DNA from: Colwellia hornerae
GTDB lineage: Bacteria > Pseudomonadota > Gammaproteobacteria > Enterobacterales > Alteromonadaceae
Assembly: GCF_007954355.1 (NCBI RefSeq)
Contig: NZ_VOLR01000017.1
Coordinates: 40,652-104,651 of the forward strand
DNA length: 64,000 nt
Direction of reading: 5' to 3'
The position numbers were made by a program, and so were the translations under genes. This document shows positions 54,975 to 63,130 of this stretch, piece by piece. Below the pieces are notes generated by a model. That model made no database searches, had not been told where the DNA came from, and saw nothing but the letters and a program-made list of their open reading frames with translations. Numbering within the stretch: the stretch's first letter is position 1; each line of letters begins with the position of its first letter.

Positions 54975-55675
54975 GCATGTTTAAACCTACTGAATTTGAC
55001 TTTCATAATAATAAATTTTTCATACCTCTAGATAATTTTGTCGTATCAAAGATAAAATCTTTTGGTCAGGAAGTTGAAGTTGGAATTGCAATCCCATTAG
55101 AAAATATTCGTATTTCATCTAAAGGGTTTGAATTAAGTAATCTAATTTTTGAAATACATTTTTATCCTCATTGTTGGAATGAATTTTTAAATACACTGTT
55201 TAAAAAAAGTTACTTGTTCACTGGTCGTGAAGGAATTGAATGCGTCGATATAACGGATAAATATGAATCATGGTTATTATCTGAAAATTCTAAAATAGCG
55301 GTTCAAAAGCTAAAAAATTCAGAGATATCTATAGCAAAATTATTTGAATCATATCCAAAATTACTTGCTGTATCACCTCTTAGAGAGTACTTGTCTGATC
55401 CTAAAAACCACCAAAACACAAAGAAAGGCCCGCCTCTCAAATATTCAGAAAACGAATATCAATTATACTGTTATTCATGTCATTATTATGTACAGGAAGG
55501 GATAACTTATTTAGACGCATGCGCTAAAACAATAGAAAACCACCCAGATTTAGTTCCTTCGACATGGAAGAAAGGTCCCCCTGAAGATACTCTTAGAACA
55601 GCAGTAACTAAAAAATATGATAAACACCCTGAGTACTCTCAATACTCTTACAGAAAAGAACGAAAAAAAACTTAA
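54971..55675 (+). CDS. unknown protein of the satellite element, coupled to int
   Basis: A 234-residue protein that I do not recognise. Its ATG overlaps the int stop by 4 bp (ATGA), which implies coupled translation. The first 130 residues have mixed strand/helix character. From about residue 140 (NTKKGPPLKYSENEYQLYCY) it is basic and helical, and a GPP motif occurs twice (KKGPPLKYS and KKGPPEDTL), which may mark a DNA-binding module. No signal peptide or membrane segment. Codon use is more AT-rich than in the housekeeping genes. Confidence 0.7.
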   Translation: MSMFKPTEFDFHNNKFFIPLDNFVVSKIKSFGQEVEVGIAIPLENIRISSKGFELSNLIFEIHFYPHCWNEFLNTLFKKSYLFTGREGIECVDITDKYESWLLSENSKIAVQKLKNSEISIAKLFESYPKLLAVSPLREYLSDPKNHQNTKKGPPLKYSENEYQLYCYSCHYYVQEGITYLDACAKTIENHPDLVPSTWKKGPPEDTLRTAVTKKYDKHPEYSQYSYRKERKKT

Positions 55676-55707
55676 GCCATTGTAAATAAAGTATTTTACT
55701 TCCATAT

Positions 55708-55761
55708 GAGACACTAATAGCTTTATTGTGTCTCTGCTGTATCTCTTGAATTGATTAATCA
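55708..55761. promoter_or_regulatory. inverted repeats upstream of alpA
   Basis: GAGACAC (55708-55714) and GTGTCTC (55728-55734) form a perfect 7-bp dyad with a 13-bp spacer. TGATTAATCA (55752-55761) is a perfect 10-bp palindrome. Both lie in the 119-bp gap before alpA and are candidate operators. Confidence 0.45.
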
Positions 55762-55794
55762 TAGAGTCTCCAAACAACAAAGAGACCTTATAAG

Positions 55795-56064
55795 ATGACA
55801 CTATCCCTTAACACTCCTTTAATATTAGTACGAAAAAAAGAAACCTTAACTCAATATGGATTAGGACGTTCTACATTTCACGCACGAATTAACGAAGGAC
55901 TTATCACCCCAGCAGTATCCCTAGGGGATCGCGCCGTTGCATGGCCTGCTCATGAAACACAACAAGTCATAGCTGCGATGGTAGCAGGCAAAACTAAAGA
56001 TGAAATTAAAGCTTTAGTTATCGCACTGGTTGATGAGCGCCAAAACCTGTTGGAGAAATTATAA
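55795..56064 (+). CDS. alpA: AlpA-family regulator
   Basis: An 89-residue MerR-like winged-helix protein. The pattern QYGLGRSTFHARINEGLITPAVSLGDRAVAWPAHE is the AlpA type: helix-turn-helix, then a wing ending in a Trp-Pro. AlpA proteins activate excision and the replication genes of P4-like prophages and satellites. The stop overlaps the next ATG by one base (TAATG). Confidence 0.85.
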   Translation: MTLSLNTPLILVRKKETLTQYGLGRSTFHARINEGLITPAVSLGDRAVAWPAHETQQVIAAMVAGKTKDEIKALVIALVDERQNLLEKL

Positions 56065-56378
56065 TGAAAATAGAATTTATAGGTAACTGTAGGCAGCAGC
56101 TTGTTCCATTAAGTGACAAGTTTATAGTTTGGTTTGATAGCCACCCTATGAGGAGCGCATACATAGCAAGAACCACAGGAGGTGATATGAACTTCTCCAA
56201 AGGACACCCTTTTATCTTAGCTACGAGAGGCGGGATGGTTGGAATAGATTTTGAATCCTCAGACAAAAGAAAAATTGCATTCCTGTTTACTGAAAGCCCA
56301 GAAAAAGAAAGTCTAGCTTTGTACGTAAGCCAATCTCCCACCAACATAATAAAAGTTGGCAGTTTAAGTAATAAATAA
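56064..56378 (+). CDS. unknown small protein between alpA and the primase
   Basis: A 104-residue protein of unknown family. It starts on the last base of the alpA stop codon (translational coupling) and ends 10 bp before the primase gene. It is predicted to be mostly beta (LVPLSDKFIVWFDSHPMRSAYIARTTGG). No membrane segment, no cysteine cluster beyond one Cys. Its tight place in the replication operon suggests a role with the primase or in regulation. Confidence 0.75.
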   Translation: MKIEFIGNCRQQLVPLSDKFIVWFDSHPMRSAYIARTTGGDMNFSKGHPFILATRGGMVGIDFESSDKRKIAFLFTESPEKESLALYVSQSPTNIIKVGSLSNK

Positions 56379-56388
56379 AGGCTTACAA

Positions 56389-58872
56389 ATGGAATATAAT
56401 TTAAAACAGGCGAAAGAGTGTTTGAGTCTATTGACGGGAGAGGAAGACCCTTCCGTTACATTGCAAATATTTTATGATGTAGATAGCTCAAAACCAGAGT
56501 TAGCCAAAACATTTAAGTTAACATTGGCTGATGCATTGCCATTAATCGAATTGTCACAAAAGCGTCATTGTGGAATTTTCGTGGCATTAAATGAATTTGA
56601 AGGTAATACCCGAAGTAATGAATTGGTCACGGGATTTCGTGGTTTGTTCGCTGACTGCGATGGTATAGATGAGCCTGAGTGGACTTTAACGCCGCATTTT
56701 ACTCAACAACGCGACAGCACGCATAGTCATGCGATATGGCTTGTTAGTAACATTAAGTCAGGTGATGAATTTCGCATGTTGCAAAGGCGCATTGCAATCT
56801 ACTACGGGACTGATTTATCAGTTTGTGACCCTGCGCGCGTGTTTCGTCTGGCGGGCTTTAATCATTACAAAGACCCGCTAAAGCCAGCTCAGTACAGTAT
56901 TAGCAATGACAATACTGATGGTGACTATAAGCATACGGTTGAGGATGTAATTAAAGCGCACCCGTTATCAGCTCGTCAGGATGCAGAGTTAAATGCTTGG
57001 ATGGAAAGGCGTAGAGTCAAGGTGGTCGGGACTGGTTATGAAAACAATGAAATATATAATGCCCTATTTAAGAATACGCTAATTAACACTGCACCCATCG
57101 CCATAAGTGGCTCAGGGTCAAGTACTGTCATTAAAGTTGCTTCATATGGGCATGATTACGGTATCCCTTTAGAGGCGTGTCAGGAGTTGATGTGGAATCA
57201 TTACAACCAACGCTGCCTTCCTCCGTGGACTGAGCCAGAGCGAAATCAGTTTGTTGGTATTATTGGGAATGCTTATAAATACGCTAAATCTGCAGCAGGC
57301 TGCAAAACCTCTGTAGGTGCTTTTTCTGGTCGCCCTGTTCCTGAGCCTATAGGTGGTTGGGAGGCAAATAATGCACTTAGACCAAAGGCGATGACTATTA
57401 AGACGGTAGCGGCTTCACAAGAGGTTGCTGCATCAATAACTGAAAATAATGAAAGAGCAGCCTCTTTAGTTGCCTCTATAAATTACTTAATAAAAAAGGA
57501 ACTAGGAGTAGAGATAGAAATAGAGTATTCAGTTGTAAGCTTAATGCTATCATCCTGTTTTTTTAGCTCACAAAAAAGTAGTTATTTTCTCTTGTCTGAA
57601 AATGACGACCTGCTTGAAGCTAAAAATAATGACTGCTGGGTTTTTTTAGTAAAGACCTTTGGTGCACCTTTTTGTGCTGAAAGCTTTTATGACTTAATCG
57701 AGGGTGATTGCAATAAAAAAAGCTTAACAAAGGTTGAGGCTAATAAAAGAATAAGCAGTTTACTGAAAATCCCCTCGGAAAAAATTAAAGAGCACTTGCG
57801 TTATTATAACCAGAGAAACAATATCAATATGAATGTCGATATGTTCGCAGGTAAAGGAAGGGTTGAAATTCATGACGAGCATGCACAAGTATTTTTTAGA
57901 CACATTCCTTTGCAGGAAGGAAAATACGACTCAAAAATCATTGATGATTACATTAATCATTTTAAACAATTTGATGAATTGATTTCTTGGTTTGTGGATT
58001 GCCGTTTTGCAAGTGACAGGAAGCTTGGTTATTTATGGCTCCACGCTGATTCTGATTTTGGAAAAGGCTTTTTAATTTCAATACTGTCTGATTTTAAGTT
58101 ATGCGTAGACCTGTCTGTAAAGGAAATTGAAAAAATGTTCGAAGGAGCCCCTGTGGGTCGCTCTGAAAAGGACTTTAAAAGGGCTATTGTTGTTTCGATT
58201 GATGAATTCAAATCTGTAAAATCAGAATTAAAACAGCTTCAAAACCATGTAACAATAAGCCCTAAAAACCAGCTATCTGTTGAGGTTTCATTATATGCAA
58301 AATTGTTCACCAGCGCTGAGCATGTTAGTTCATTGGTTGGGGAAGCAGGGGTAGAGGACCAATTTGCCAATAGGTTTAGTTATTTTCGCTGCAAGGGTTC
58401 CCTTAATCATAGAGGGTTATTTAAAGGGGTTGGCAAAGCAATATACTTCAATAGCGTTAAGAATTATTTTGCAGAAAAGTTTAATTATTTAGTCCGCGAA
58501 TACATATCTTTAGGAGAGGCGGCAAGTGAAACCATTGCAGATAATAGGTTAATAGAATTCCATAAGAAACACGGTATAAGAAATGAATTCAATGTTTTAT
58601 CTGAATCATTGCCAGAGATAGCTAATGAAATAACGCAGCACTGCATTAAATACAATCACTCATCAATCGTTAGAAATAATGAGGAGGTGTATTTAACTAG
58701 TCCAGTTAAAATTATTGAGCAATACATAGATAATAACTATGACCATTCAAATAAAACAATGATGCTTATAAAGAAAACTGAGATACGAGATTTAATGTGT
58801 ATTGATAATAAAGGGTATATCACGCGCCTAGTTAACTCATATGAGCGCATTAAAGCCATCAGAATTAAATGA
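56389..58872 (+). CDS. primase-helicase (replication protein of the satellite)
   Basis: An 827-residue replication protein. The N-terminal part resembles RepB-type primases: GLFADCDGIDEPEWTL supplies acidic metal ligands, SHAIWLV a histidine strand and DPARVFRLAGFNHYK a further conserved motif (to about residue 200). A PriCT-like helical domain follows (about 230-305). The C-terminal part is a superfamily 3-like helicase: LHADSDFGKGFLISIL is a degenerate Walker A (about 555-570) and IVVSIDEF a Walker B (about 600-607). It is followed by iterons. This layout is that of P4 alpha and PICI Pri-Rep proteins. Confidence 0.82.
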   Translation: MEYNLKQAKECLSLLTGEEDPSVTLQIFYDVDSSKPELAKTFKLTLADALPLIELSQKRHCGIFVALNEFEGNTRSNELVTGFRGLFADCDGIDEPEWTLTPHFTQQRDSTHSHAIWLVSNIKSGDEFRMLQRRIAIYYGTDLSVCDPARVFRLAGFNHYKDPLKPAQYSISNDNTDGDYKHTVEDVIKAHPLSARQDAELNAWMERRRVKVVGTGYENNEIYNALFKNTLINTAPIAISGSGSSTVIKVASYGHDYGIPLEACQELMWNHYNQRCLPPWTEPERNQFVGIIGNAYKYAKSAAGCKTSVGAFSGRPVPEPIGGWEANNALRPKAMTIKTVAASQEVAASITENNERAASLVASINYLIKKELGVEIEIEYSVVSLMLSSCFFSSQKSSYFLLSENDDLLEAKNNDCWVFLVKTFGAPFCAESFYDLIEGDCNKKSLTKVEANKRISSLLKIPSEKIKEHLRYYNQRNNINMNVDMFAGKGRVEIHDEHAQVFFRHIPLQEGKYDSKIIDDYINHFKQFDELISWFVDCRFASDRKLGYLWLHADSDFGKGFLISILSDFKLCVDLSVKEIEKMFEGAPVGRSEKDFKRAIVVSIDEFKSVKSELKQLQNHVTISPKNQLSVEVSLYAKLFTSAEHVSSLVGEAGVEDQFANRFSYFRCKGSLNHRGLFKGVGKAIYFNSVKNYFAEKFNYLVREYISLGEAASETIADNRLIEFHKKHGIRNEFNVLSESLPEIANEITQHCIKYNHSSIVRNNEEVYLTSPVKIIEQYIDNNYDHSNKTMMLIKKTEIRDLMCIDNKGYITRLVNSYERIKAIRIK

Positions 58873-58881
58873 TGAACCAAG

Positions 58882-59066
58882 TGTAACTTTGTAACCTTCG
58901 GCTGGGTATACAATACATATATATATATTCTATAATGTTATTTTATGCTTAATATATAAGTATTGAAGTTACAAAGTTACAGCTGGCTTAAATAATATAA
59001 ATAACAACAACTTAAACTGTAACTTACAGCATATAAAACAAGTTGAAATTATTATTAAAAGTTACA
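58882..59066 (+). repeat. iteron cluster, candidate replication origin of the satellite
   Basis: TGTAACTTTGTAAC (58882-58895) is perfectly inverted at 58968-58981, flanking 72 bp of very AT-rich sequence. CTGTAACTTACAG (59017-59029) and a further GTTACA (59061-59066) add more copies of the TGTAAC hexamer. The cluster starts 10 bp after the primase-helicase stop. In P4 the alpha protein binds short repeats at ori and crr. From 59067 to 59345 I see only a weak hairpin, CTATATGC with GCGTATAG, near 59130-59160. Confidence 0.7.
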
Positions 59067-59345
59067 TCTAATTATATGTGCTTATGCAGCCCTCTATAGT
59101 AGGTTCTTCCCCCTCTATCACACTATATGCAGGTACGCAGAATCGCGGAGCGTATAGACTCAGAAAAAATAAAAAAACCACATATAACCTCAACCGTTTT
59201 ACTGGTTGTGTGATATGGCTTTGATGAGTAATTAATATTTAGCTAATTATATGACTTTTTCGGTTAGGCTTAATGGTTTGGGCAATCGAATATTAAGCTC
59301 TTTCTCAATAACTGATATTTCATCAATTCCTGTAAATGTACTTAG

Positions 59346-59632
59346 ATGGATGGATACGATGAATTAAAGGTTATCCATAGAAATCACTCAGAACAGCCAT
59401 TTTTTATAGAATTGCCTACCCTTATTGCAAGGGGCACTGGATAAAAAGAAGCATTGTCGATACTCAAATGCTTGCTCATTGTCTGAAAAGTGAAATCGAA
59501 GGTAAAAAAGATATTGAATATTACTATACTCAATATGATAAAAATGAAGTAGACAGAATAGTTAACAAAGCATTGGTTAGGTATATGTCATGGAATATGG
59601 CTGCCTATGAAGTGAAGAAGCATACAAAATGA
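59346..59632 (+). pseudogene. possible frameshifted small gene
   Basis: A plus-strand frame from ATG 59346 reads MDGYDELKVIHRN and stops at 59444. A second frame in the same direction carries on from about 59399 to a TGA at 59632 (WIKRSIVDTQMLAHCLKSE, then VRYMSWNMAAYEVKK). Together they look like one gene of about 95 residues split by a frameshift. The family is unknown, and chance open frames are possible. Confidence 0.35.
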
Positions 59633-59634
59633 AT

Positions 59635-59735
59635 TACCTCGCGCCAAGGCTTTTCGCTTTGGCTCAAATTTGCTACGCAAAGAGAGGTATCTTATTTAGT
59701 TAAGAACACAGCCCTTTACGCCACAAGTGGCGAGG
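59635..59735 (+). repeat. cluster of hairpins downstream of the remnant gene
   Basis: TACCTC (59635-59640) pairs with GAGGTA (59684-59689) and encloses two hairpins: GCCAAGGC/GCTTTGGC (59643-59663, one G-U pair) and TTTGC/GCAAA (59669-59681). A separate CGCCAC-AA-GTGGCG follows near 59719-59732. It could be a structured RNA or a folded single-strand DNA site. From 59736 to 59829 nothing else is seen. Confidence 0.45.
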
Positions 59736-59829
59736 AATTAAACCCGCAGAGATTAAATGAAAATATAATTGTAATTAATGCTTACTTTAGTATATTGGTT
59801 TCAATTAAATGGTTGATTTAAGGATTAAT

Positions 59830-60543
59830 ATGACCGTTACATGCCCAAAGTGTGAATATCAAAGAACAACTGAAGATGATGACATATTTCCAGACTGGCA
59901 ATGCCCTAAGTGTGAAATAGCCTATAACAAGTTCAAGAGTCTTGAACAAGGGATTGGTGAAGCTATTAACACAAAAAACAAAGCCCAACCTAAATCCCCC
60001 TCTCGTTCTAATAAGGCCTTTAAGCAGAATAAAAATTTATTGCCAACCATCCCTAAAGGCCGAAAGAAGTTCATAGAAGAGTCTTTATCGAAAGATGAAA
60101 ATATTGAGCACCTCTTTGAATTCAATTGGGTTGTGAAGGTACCTATGTATATATCTATTTTTCTTAGTTTTATATTTTTATGCATCACATTACTTGCTGT
60201 TGTGCTCATCGGACGCTCACAAGATATATTAATGTGGGGTTTTTTCTGTACCTTCTTTATCGGAGTTGCTACTTACGAATACTTTCGCTTAAAGTCTTTA
60301 GAAATGGGGGCTACAAATAAACGCTTGATAGTTAAAACAGGAATAGTCAGTCGTCATACCGAGGAGATGAGAATAGCTGCGATTGAAACCATTGAACTTA
60401 ATCAAGGTGTCGTTGATAGACTTTTAGGTATGGGGACAATTAAAGTTAGCGGCGTTGGAGTAAGTACACTTAAGTTTAGCAAAATTGATGCTCCACTAGA
60501 GGTTAAGAAAAAAATAGAAAGCATAAGAGCACAGTTTATATAA
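59830..60543 (+). CDS. zinc-ribbon and PH-domain membrane protein
   Basis: A 237-residue protein, apparently cargo of the element. An N-terminal zinc ribbon (CPKCEYQ and CPKCEIAY, residues 5-36) is followed by a basic linker, two membrane helices (about 105-155) and a YdbS-like bacterial PH domain (ATNKRLIVKTGIVSRHTEEM, LGMGTIKVSGVG). The ATG at 59830 has AAGGA at good spacing; a frame from 59809 adds seven residues. Function unknown; bPH2 proteins are envelope proteins. It lies between the primase block and attR, a position often used for accessory or defence genes. Confidence 0.75.
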   Translation: MTVTCPKCEYQRTTEDDDIFPDWQCPKCEIAYNKFKSLEQGIGEAINTKNKAQPKSPSRSNKAFKQNKNLLPTIPKGRKKFIEESLSKDENIEHLFEFNWVVKVPMYISIFLSFIFLCITLLAVVLIGRSQDILMWGFFCTFFIGVATYEYFRLKSLEMGATNKRLIVKTGIVSRHTEEMRIAAIETIELNQGVVDRLLGMGTIKVSGVGVSTLKFSKIDAPLEVKKKIESIRAQFI

Positions 60544-60851
60544 TTGATTTATCAATTTATTTAGCAAACTCTATAATATTTTAAAAACCAAAGCCCTTGT
60601 AAGTCCTATGATGACTTTGGTTCAATGCTACACCATAAAACATAATCAATAAATACCAACAATTAAGCTCATGATGCGAATTTACCACTACAACAATGAA
60701 CAACCTCAATATTAGGGAGCAAAGAGCTAACAAATGCATACTATCGAACTGTTTGGTGAATGATGACTTCAAACAAAAGCAGTACCAAAAACAGTACTAA
60801 CAAAAACAAAATTATTATTACATAACAAAAACAACACCTTGAGAAGCATAC
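60544..60851. other. non-coding end of the satellite element
   Basis: Between the PH-domain gene and attR no supported gene is seen. A 63-codon minus-strand frame at 60581-60772 lacks a ribosome site and family likeness. Confidence 0.5.
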
Positions 60852-60874
60852 TCGAGTCCAGTAGCGGCACCAAA
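60852..60874 (+). other. attR
   Basis: TCGAGTCCAGTAGCGGCACC followed by AAA repeats the 3' end of tRNA-Val with one A missing (GCGAGC becomes GCGGC). It marks the right end of the satellite element. Confidence 0.85.
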
Positions 60875-60880
60875 AAATAG

Positions 60881-60907
60881 AAAGAGCTGCCTTAGGGTGG
60901 CTCTTTT
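60881..60907 (+). terminator. hairpin after attR, probably the original tRNA-Val terminator
   Basis: AAAGAGC (60881-60887) pairs with GCTCTTT, with T-rich sequence after. It lies directly after attR, where the tRNA terminator would have been before integration. Confidence 0.6.
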
Positions 60908-61242
60908 GCTTTCTGATGCTATATCAAGCTGTTAATCACTAATTACCCGTCATTGCTTCACTGAATATTTCAAAATCAATACGGTAAACATTTAAAAAAT
61001 CCCCTCAGAGATACTCCAACTTACTACGGACGTCCGTAATTGTAACTACAGACAAATTATTTTTGGGAAAATAGAGTTTATTAAAGTAAGAATTTCCGCT
61101 AATACCACATTGCAGGCATTAACTGATAGAAGTCTAAAGTTGATTCGGATTAGTCTTTTTTATCGATAACGACCATTTAAGGGGCAGAATAGAATTGGCT
61201 AAAATAAGTGAACGGAGTGAACAAAAAGCCAACTGTTTTTTG
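60908..61242. other. spacer between satellite and IS elements
   Basis: No gene is seen. It holds the perfect 14-bp palindrome TACGGACGTCCGTA (61025-61038) and an imperfect dyad TTGGCT/AGCCAA with TTTTTT just before the IS end. Confidence 0.5.
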
Positions 61243-61276
61243 TGATCTTCCCCCGATAAAACGGACACATTTTTTT

Positions 61277-61867
61277 TCACGCTGCCAGGGCTTCATATTC
61301 TATTGGTGAACAATAATTTATCCCTGAATGCATCCTCGAAACATTGTAGTATTTGTTAATGTAACTGCCAAGTGTTCCGCGCAGTTCTTTATCACTTTTA
61401 AATACATTACCGCGAATAACTTCCGTCTTCATTGAATGGAAAAAAGACTCCATATGGGCATTGTCAGTGCATTTCCCAGCCCGACTTAAGCTATGAATTA
61501 TCCCATGTCGTTTCAGTACTTTTTGGTAAACGTGTCCGCGATATTCTACGCCTCTATCAGTGTGAAGCATTAAATCACCGGTCGGTTTTCGTTTCTTGAC
61601 CGCATTTTGTAATGTCCTTTTGGTCACTTCCATTGTTCTACTTTTATCCAAACTCCAGCTAATAATACGCCGTGAATATAAATCCATTATCACCGACAAA
61701 TAACGCCATACGCCTTTAACTTTTAAATACGTGACATCCGCCACCCATACCTTATCTTTGGTTAATGGTACTTCACCATCAGGCCGTAAGTTTTTACCGG
61801 TAGTAAGGAAACGCTTATAAAACGCAGAGCGTGTTGTTACGCGCATCACTCTGGCAACCAAACCAAG
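61277..61867 (-). pseudogene. IS3-family transposase OrfB of element A, C-terminal part
   Basis: The integrase-core part of a DDE transposase: VADVTYLKVKG (first Asp), MLHTDRGVEYRG (second Asp) and KCTDNAHMESFFHSMKTE (Glu) are all present. It is cut at its 5' side by element B. Joined with 63131-63430 across one copy of the AAG duplication it restores an open frame reading RLYRGLGLVARVMR. Confidence 0.88.
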
Positions 61868-61930
61868 TGACGTGGTTTAATGGATTCGACTACCTAGTTA
61901 AGGAATAATGTACTTAACTGGAGATAGAAA

Positions 61931-62224
61931 ATGACAAAACGTAAAAAGTATTCAAAAGAATTTAAACTCGACGCTATTGCTTTAGTTGTTGACCAAAATT
62001 ATTCTCAAGCTGAAGCCGCTAGAAACTTAGGTGTAAATCCCAACATGCTTGGCCGTTGGATAAAAGAAGCTGACAATGATGATGGTCACGCTTTTCGAGG
62101 TAACGGTAAACTGACACCAGAACAAGAAGAAATCAGAGGCTTGAAAGCACAAGTAAAGCGCCTAGAAATGGAGCGTGAGATCTTAAAAAAAGCGACGGTC
62201 TTCTTTGCCAAAGAAACGAAGTAA
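61931..62224 (+). CDS. IS3-family transposase OrfA (element B)
   Basis: A 97-residue helix-turn-helix protein with leucine zipper: KYSKEFKLDAIALVVDQNYS, then LKAQVKRLEMEREILKKATVFFAKE. GGAGA lies 9 bp upstream. An A7G slippery run at 62185-62192 near the end of the frame allows a -1 frameshift into orfB to make the OrfAB transposase. Confidence 0.93.
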   Translation: MTKRKKYSKEFKLDAIALVVDQNYSQAEAARNLGVNPNMLGRWIKEADNDDGHAFRGNGKLTPEQEEIRGLKAQVKRLEMEREILKKATVFFAKETK

Positions 62225-62262
62225 AATACTCGTTCATTGCCCAACATAAGAAGATCTGGCCA

Positions 62263-63099
62263 GTGGCGCTAATGTGTCACGTACTGGGTGTTAAAAGTAA
62301 TAATTATTACAGTTATCAAAAGCGTCAAGCCAATAGTATTGATGACCCTACTCATCAAGAAATGATTGAGTTAATCAAAGATATCGCTAAATTTAGTGAT
62401 AATACATATGGCGCTAGACGCATTAAGAAAGTACTCAATACGTTGAGTTTTCCGGTTAGCCGAAGCAAAACAGCTAAATTAATGAGGGAAGCGAATGTTT
62501 GGGTTCGCTATAAAAAGAAATACAAAGCAACAACGAACAGCGCTCATAATAAACCCATTTATCAAAATGAATTAGAGCAAAACTTTGCTGTAACAGCACC
62601 AGATAAAACATGGGTGGGTGACATCACCTACGTTTGGACATCAGAAGGCTGGTTGTATTTATGCGTCGTGATTGATTTATACTCACGTAAGGTTGTTGGC
62701 TGGAGCATGGGTTCTAGGATGAAAGCGCAGCTTGTTTGTGATGCGTTAACGATGGCCATTTGGCAACGACAACCAAAAGCTGGACTGATAGTTCATTCAG
62801 ATCAAGGTGTACAATATGCGAGTCACCAATATCGTCGATTACTTAAATCACATGGCTATATTGGTAGTATGAGTAAAAAAGGTTGTTGCTGGGATAATGC
62901 CGTTGCTGAAAGTTTTTTTGGTAGTTTGAAGCAAGAGCGTGTCCATTGGCGGAACTATGAAACACGCTATGAAGCACAGCAGGATGTACTGAATTATATA
63001 AGCATGTGGTACAACAGCCACAGACTTCATTCTTATCTGGGTTACCAAAGTCCAAATGAATTTGAATTATTGAATAGAGAATTTAAAATGGTTGCTTAA
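62263..63099 (+). CDS. IS3-family transposase OrfB (element B)
   Basis: Integrase core with complete DDE: WVGDITYVWTSEGWLYL (Asp), IVHSDQGVQYASHQYR (Asp) and CCWDNAVAESFFGSLKQE (Glu). HNKPIYQNE and YNSHRLHSYLGYQSPNEFE are also typical. It has 278 residues from the first ATG, but the frame is open back to the A7G run near 62190 (reading LLCQRNEVKYSFIAQHKK), so it is normally made as the OrfAB fusion. Confidence 0.93.
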   Translation: MALMCHVLGVKSNNYYSYQKRQANSIDDPTHQEMIELIKDIAKFSDNTYGARRIKKVLNTLSFPVSRSKTAKLMREANVWVRYKKKYKATTNSAHNKPIYQNELEQNFAVTAPDKTWVGDITYVWTSEGWLYLCVVIDLYSRKVVGWSMGSRMKAQLVCDALTMAIWQRQPKAGLIVHSDQGVQYASHQYRRLLKSHGYIGSMSKKGCCWDNAVAESFFGSLKQERVHWRNYETRYEAQQDVLNYISMWYNSHRLHSYLGYQSPNEFELLNREFKMVA

Positions 63100-63130
63100 C
63101 TAAGGTGACTGAATTTAGTTGACCAGGTCA

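Larger units (their letters stand above)
53511..60874 (+). mobile_element. tRNA-Val-integrated satellite-like element, 7.4 kb
   Basis: Bounded by 24-bp attL in the tRNA 3' end (53511-53534) and 23-bp attR (60852-60874), which differ by a single missing base. Gene order, all on the plus strand: P4-type integrase, unknown 234-residue protein, AlpA regulator, unknown 104-residue protein, primase-helicase, iteron region, remnant, zinc-ribbon/PH-domain membrane protein. There are no structural, lysis, packaging or conjugation genes. This content resembles P4-like, PICI or minimal marine satellite islands. Confidence 0.85.
61868..63130 (+). mobile_element. IS3-family element B, inserted in element A
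   Basis: A 1263-bp element. Its imperfect inverted ends are TGACGTGGTTTAATGGATTC (left) and TGACCTGGTCAACTAAATTC (right, minus strand). It is flanked by the 3-bp target duplication AAG (61865-61867 and 63131-63133). It carries complete orfA and orfB and looks active. Confidence 0.93.

Noticed and set aside
54971..55675. The int-linked gene as a known defence or excisionase protein
   Set aside because: No toxin, nuclease or excisionase motif is visible, so no function is given.
60581..60772. A 63-codon minus-strand hydrophobic frame near attR
   Set aside because: No ribosome site and opposite to all genes of the element; AT-rich sequence gives such frames by chance.
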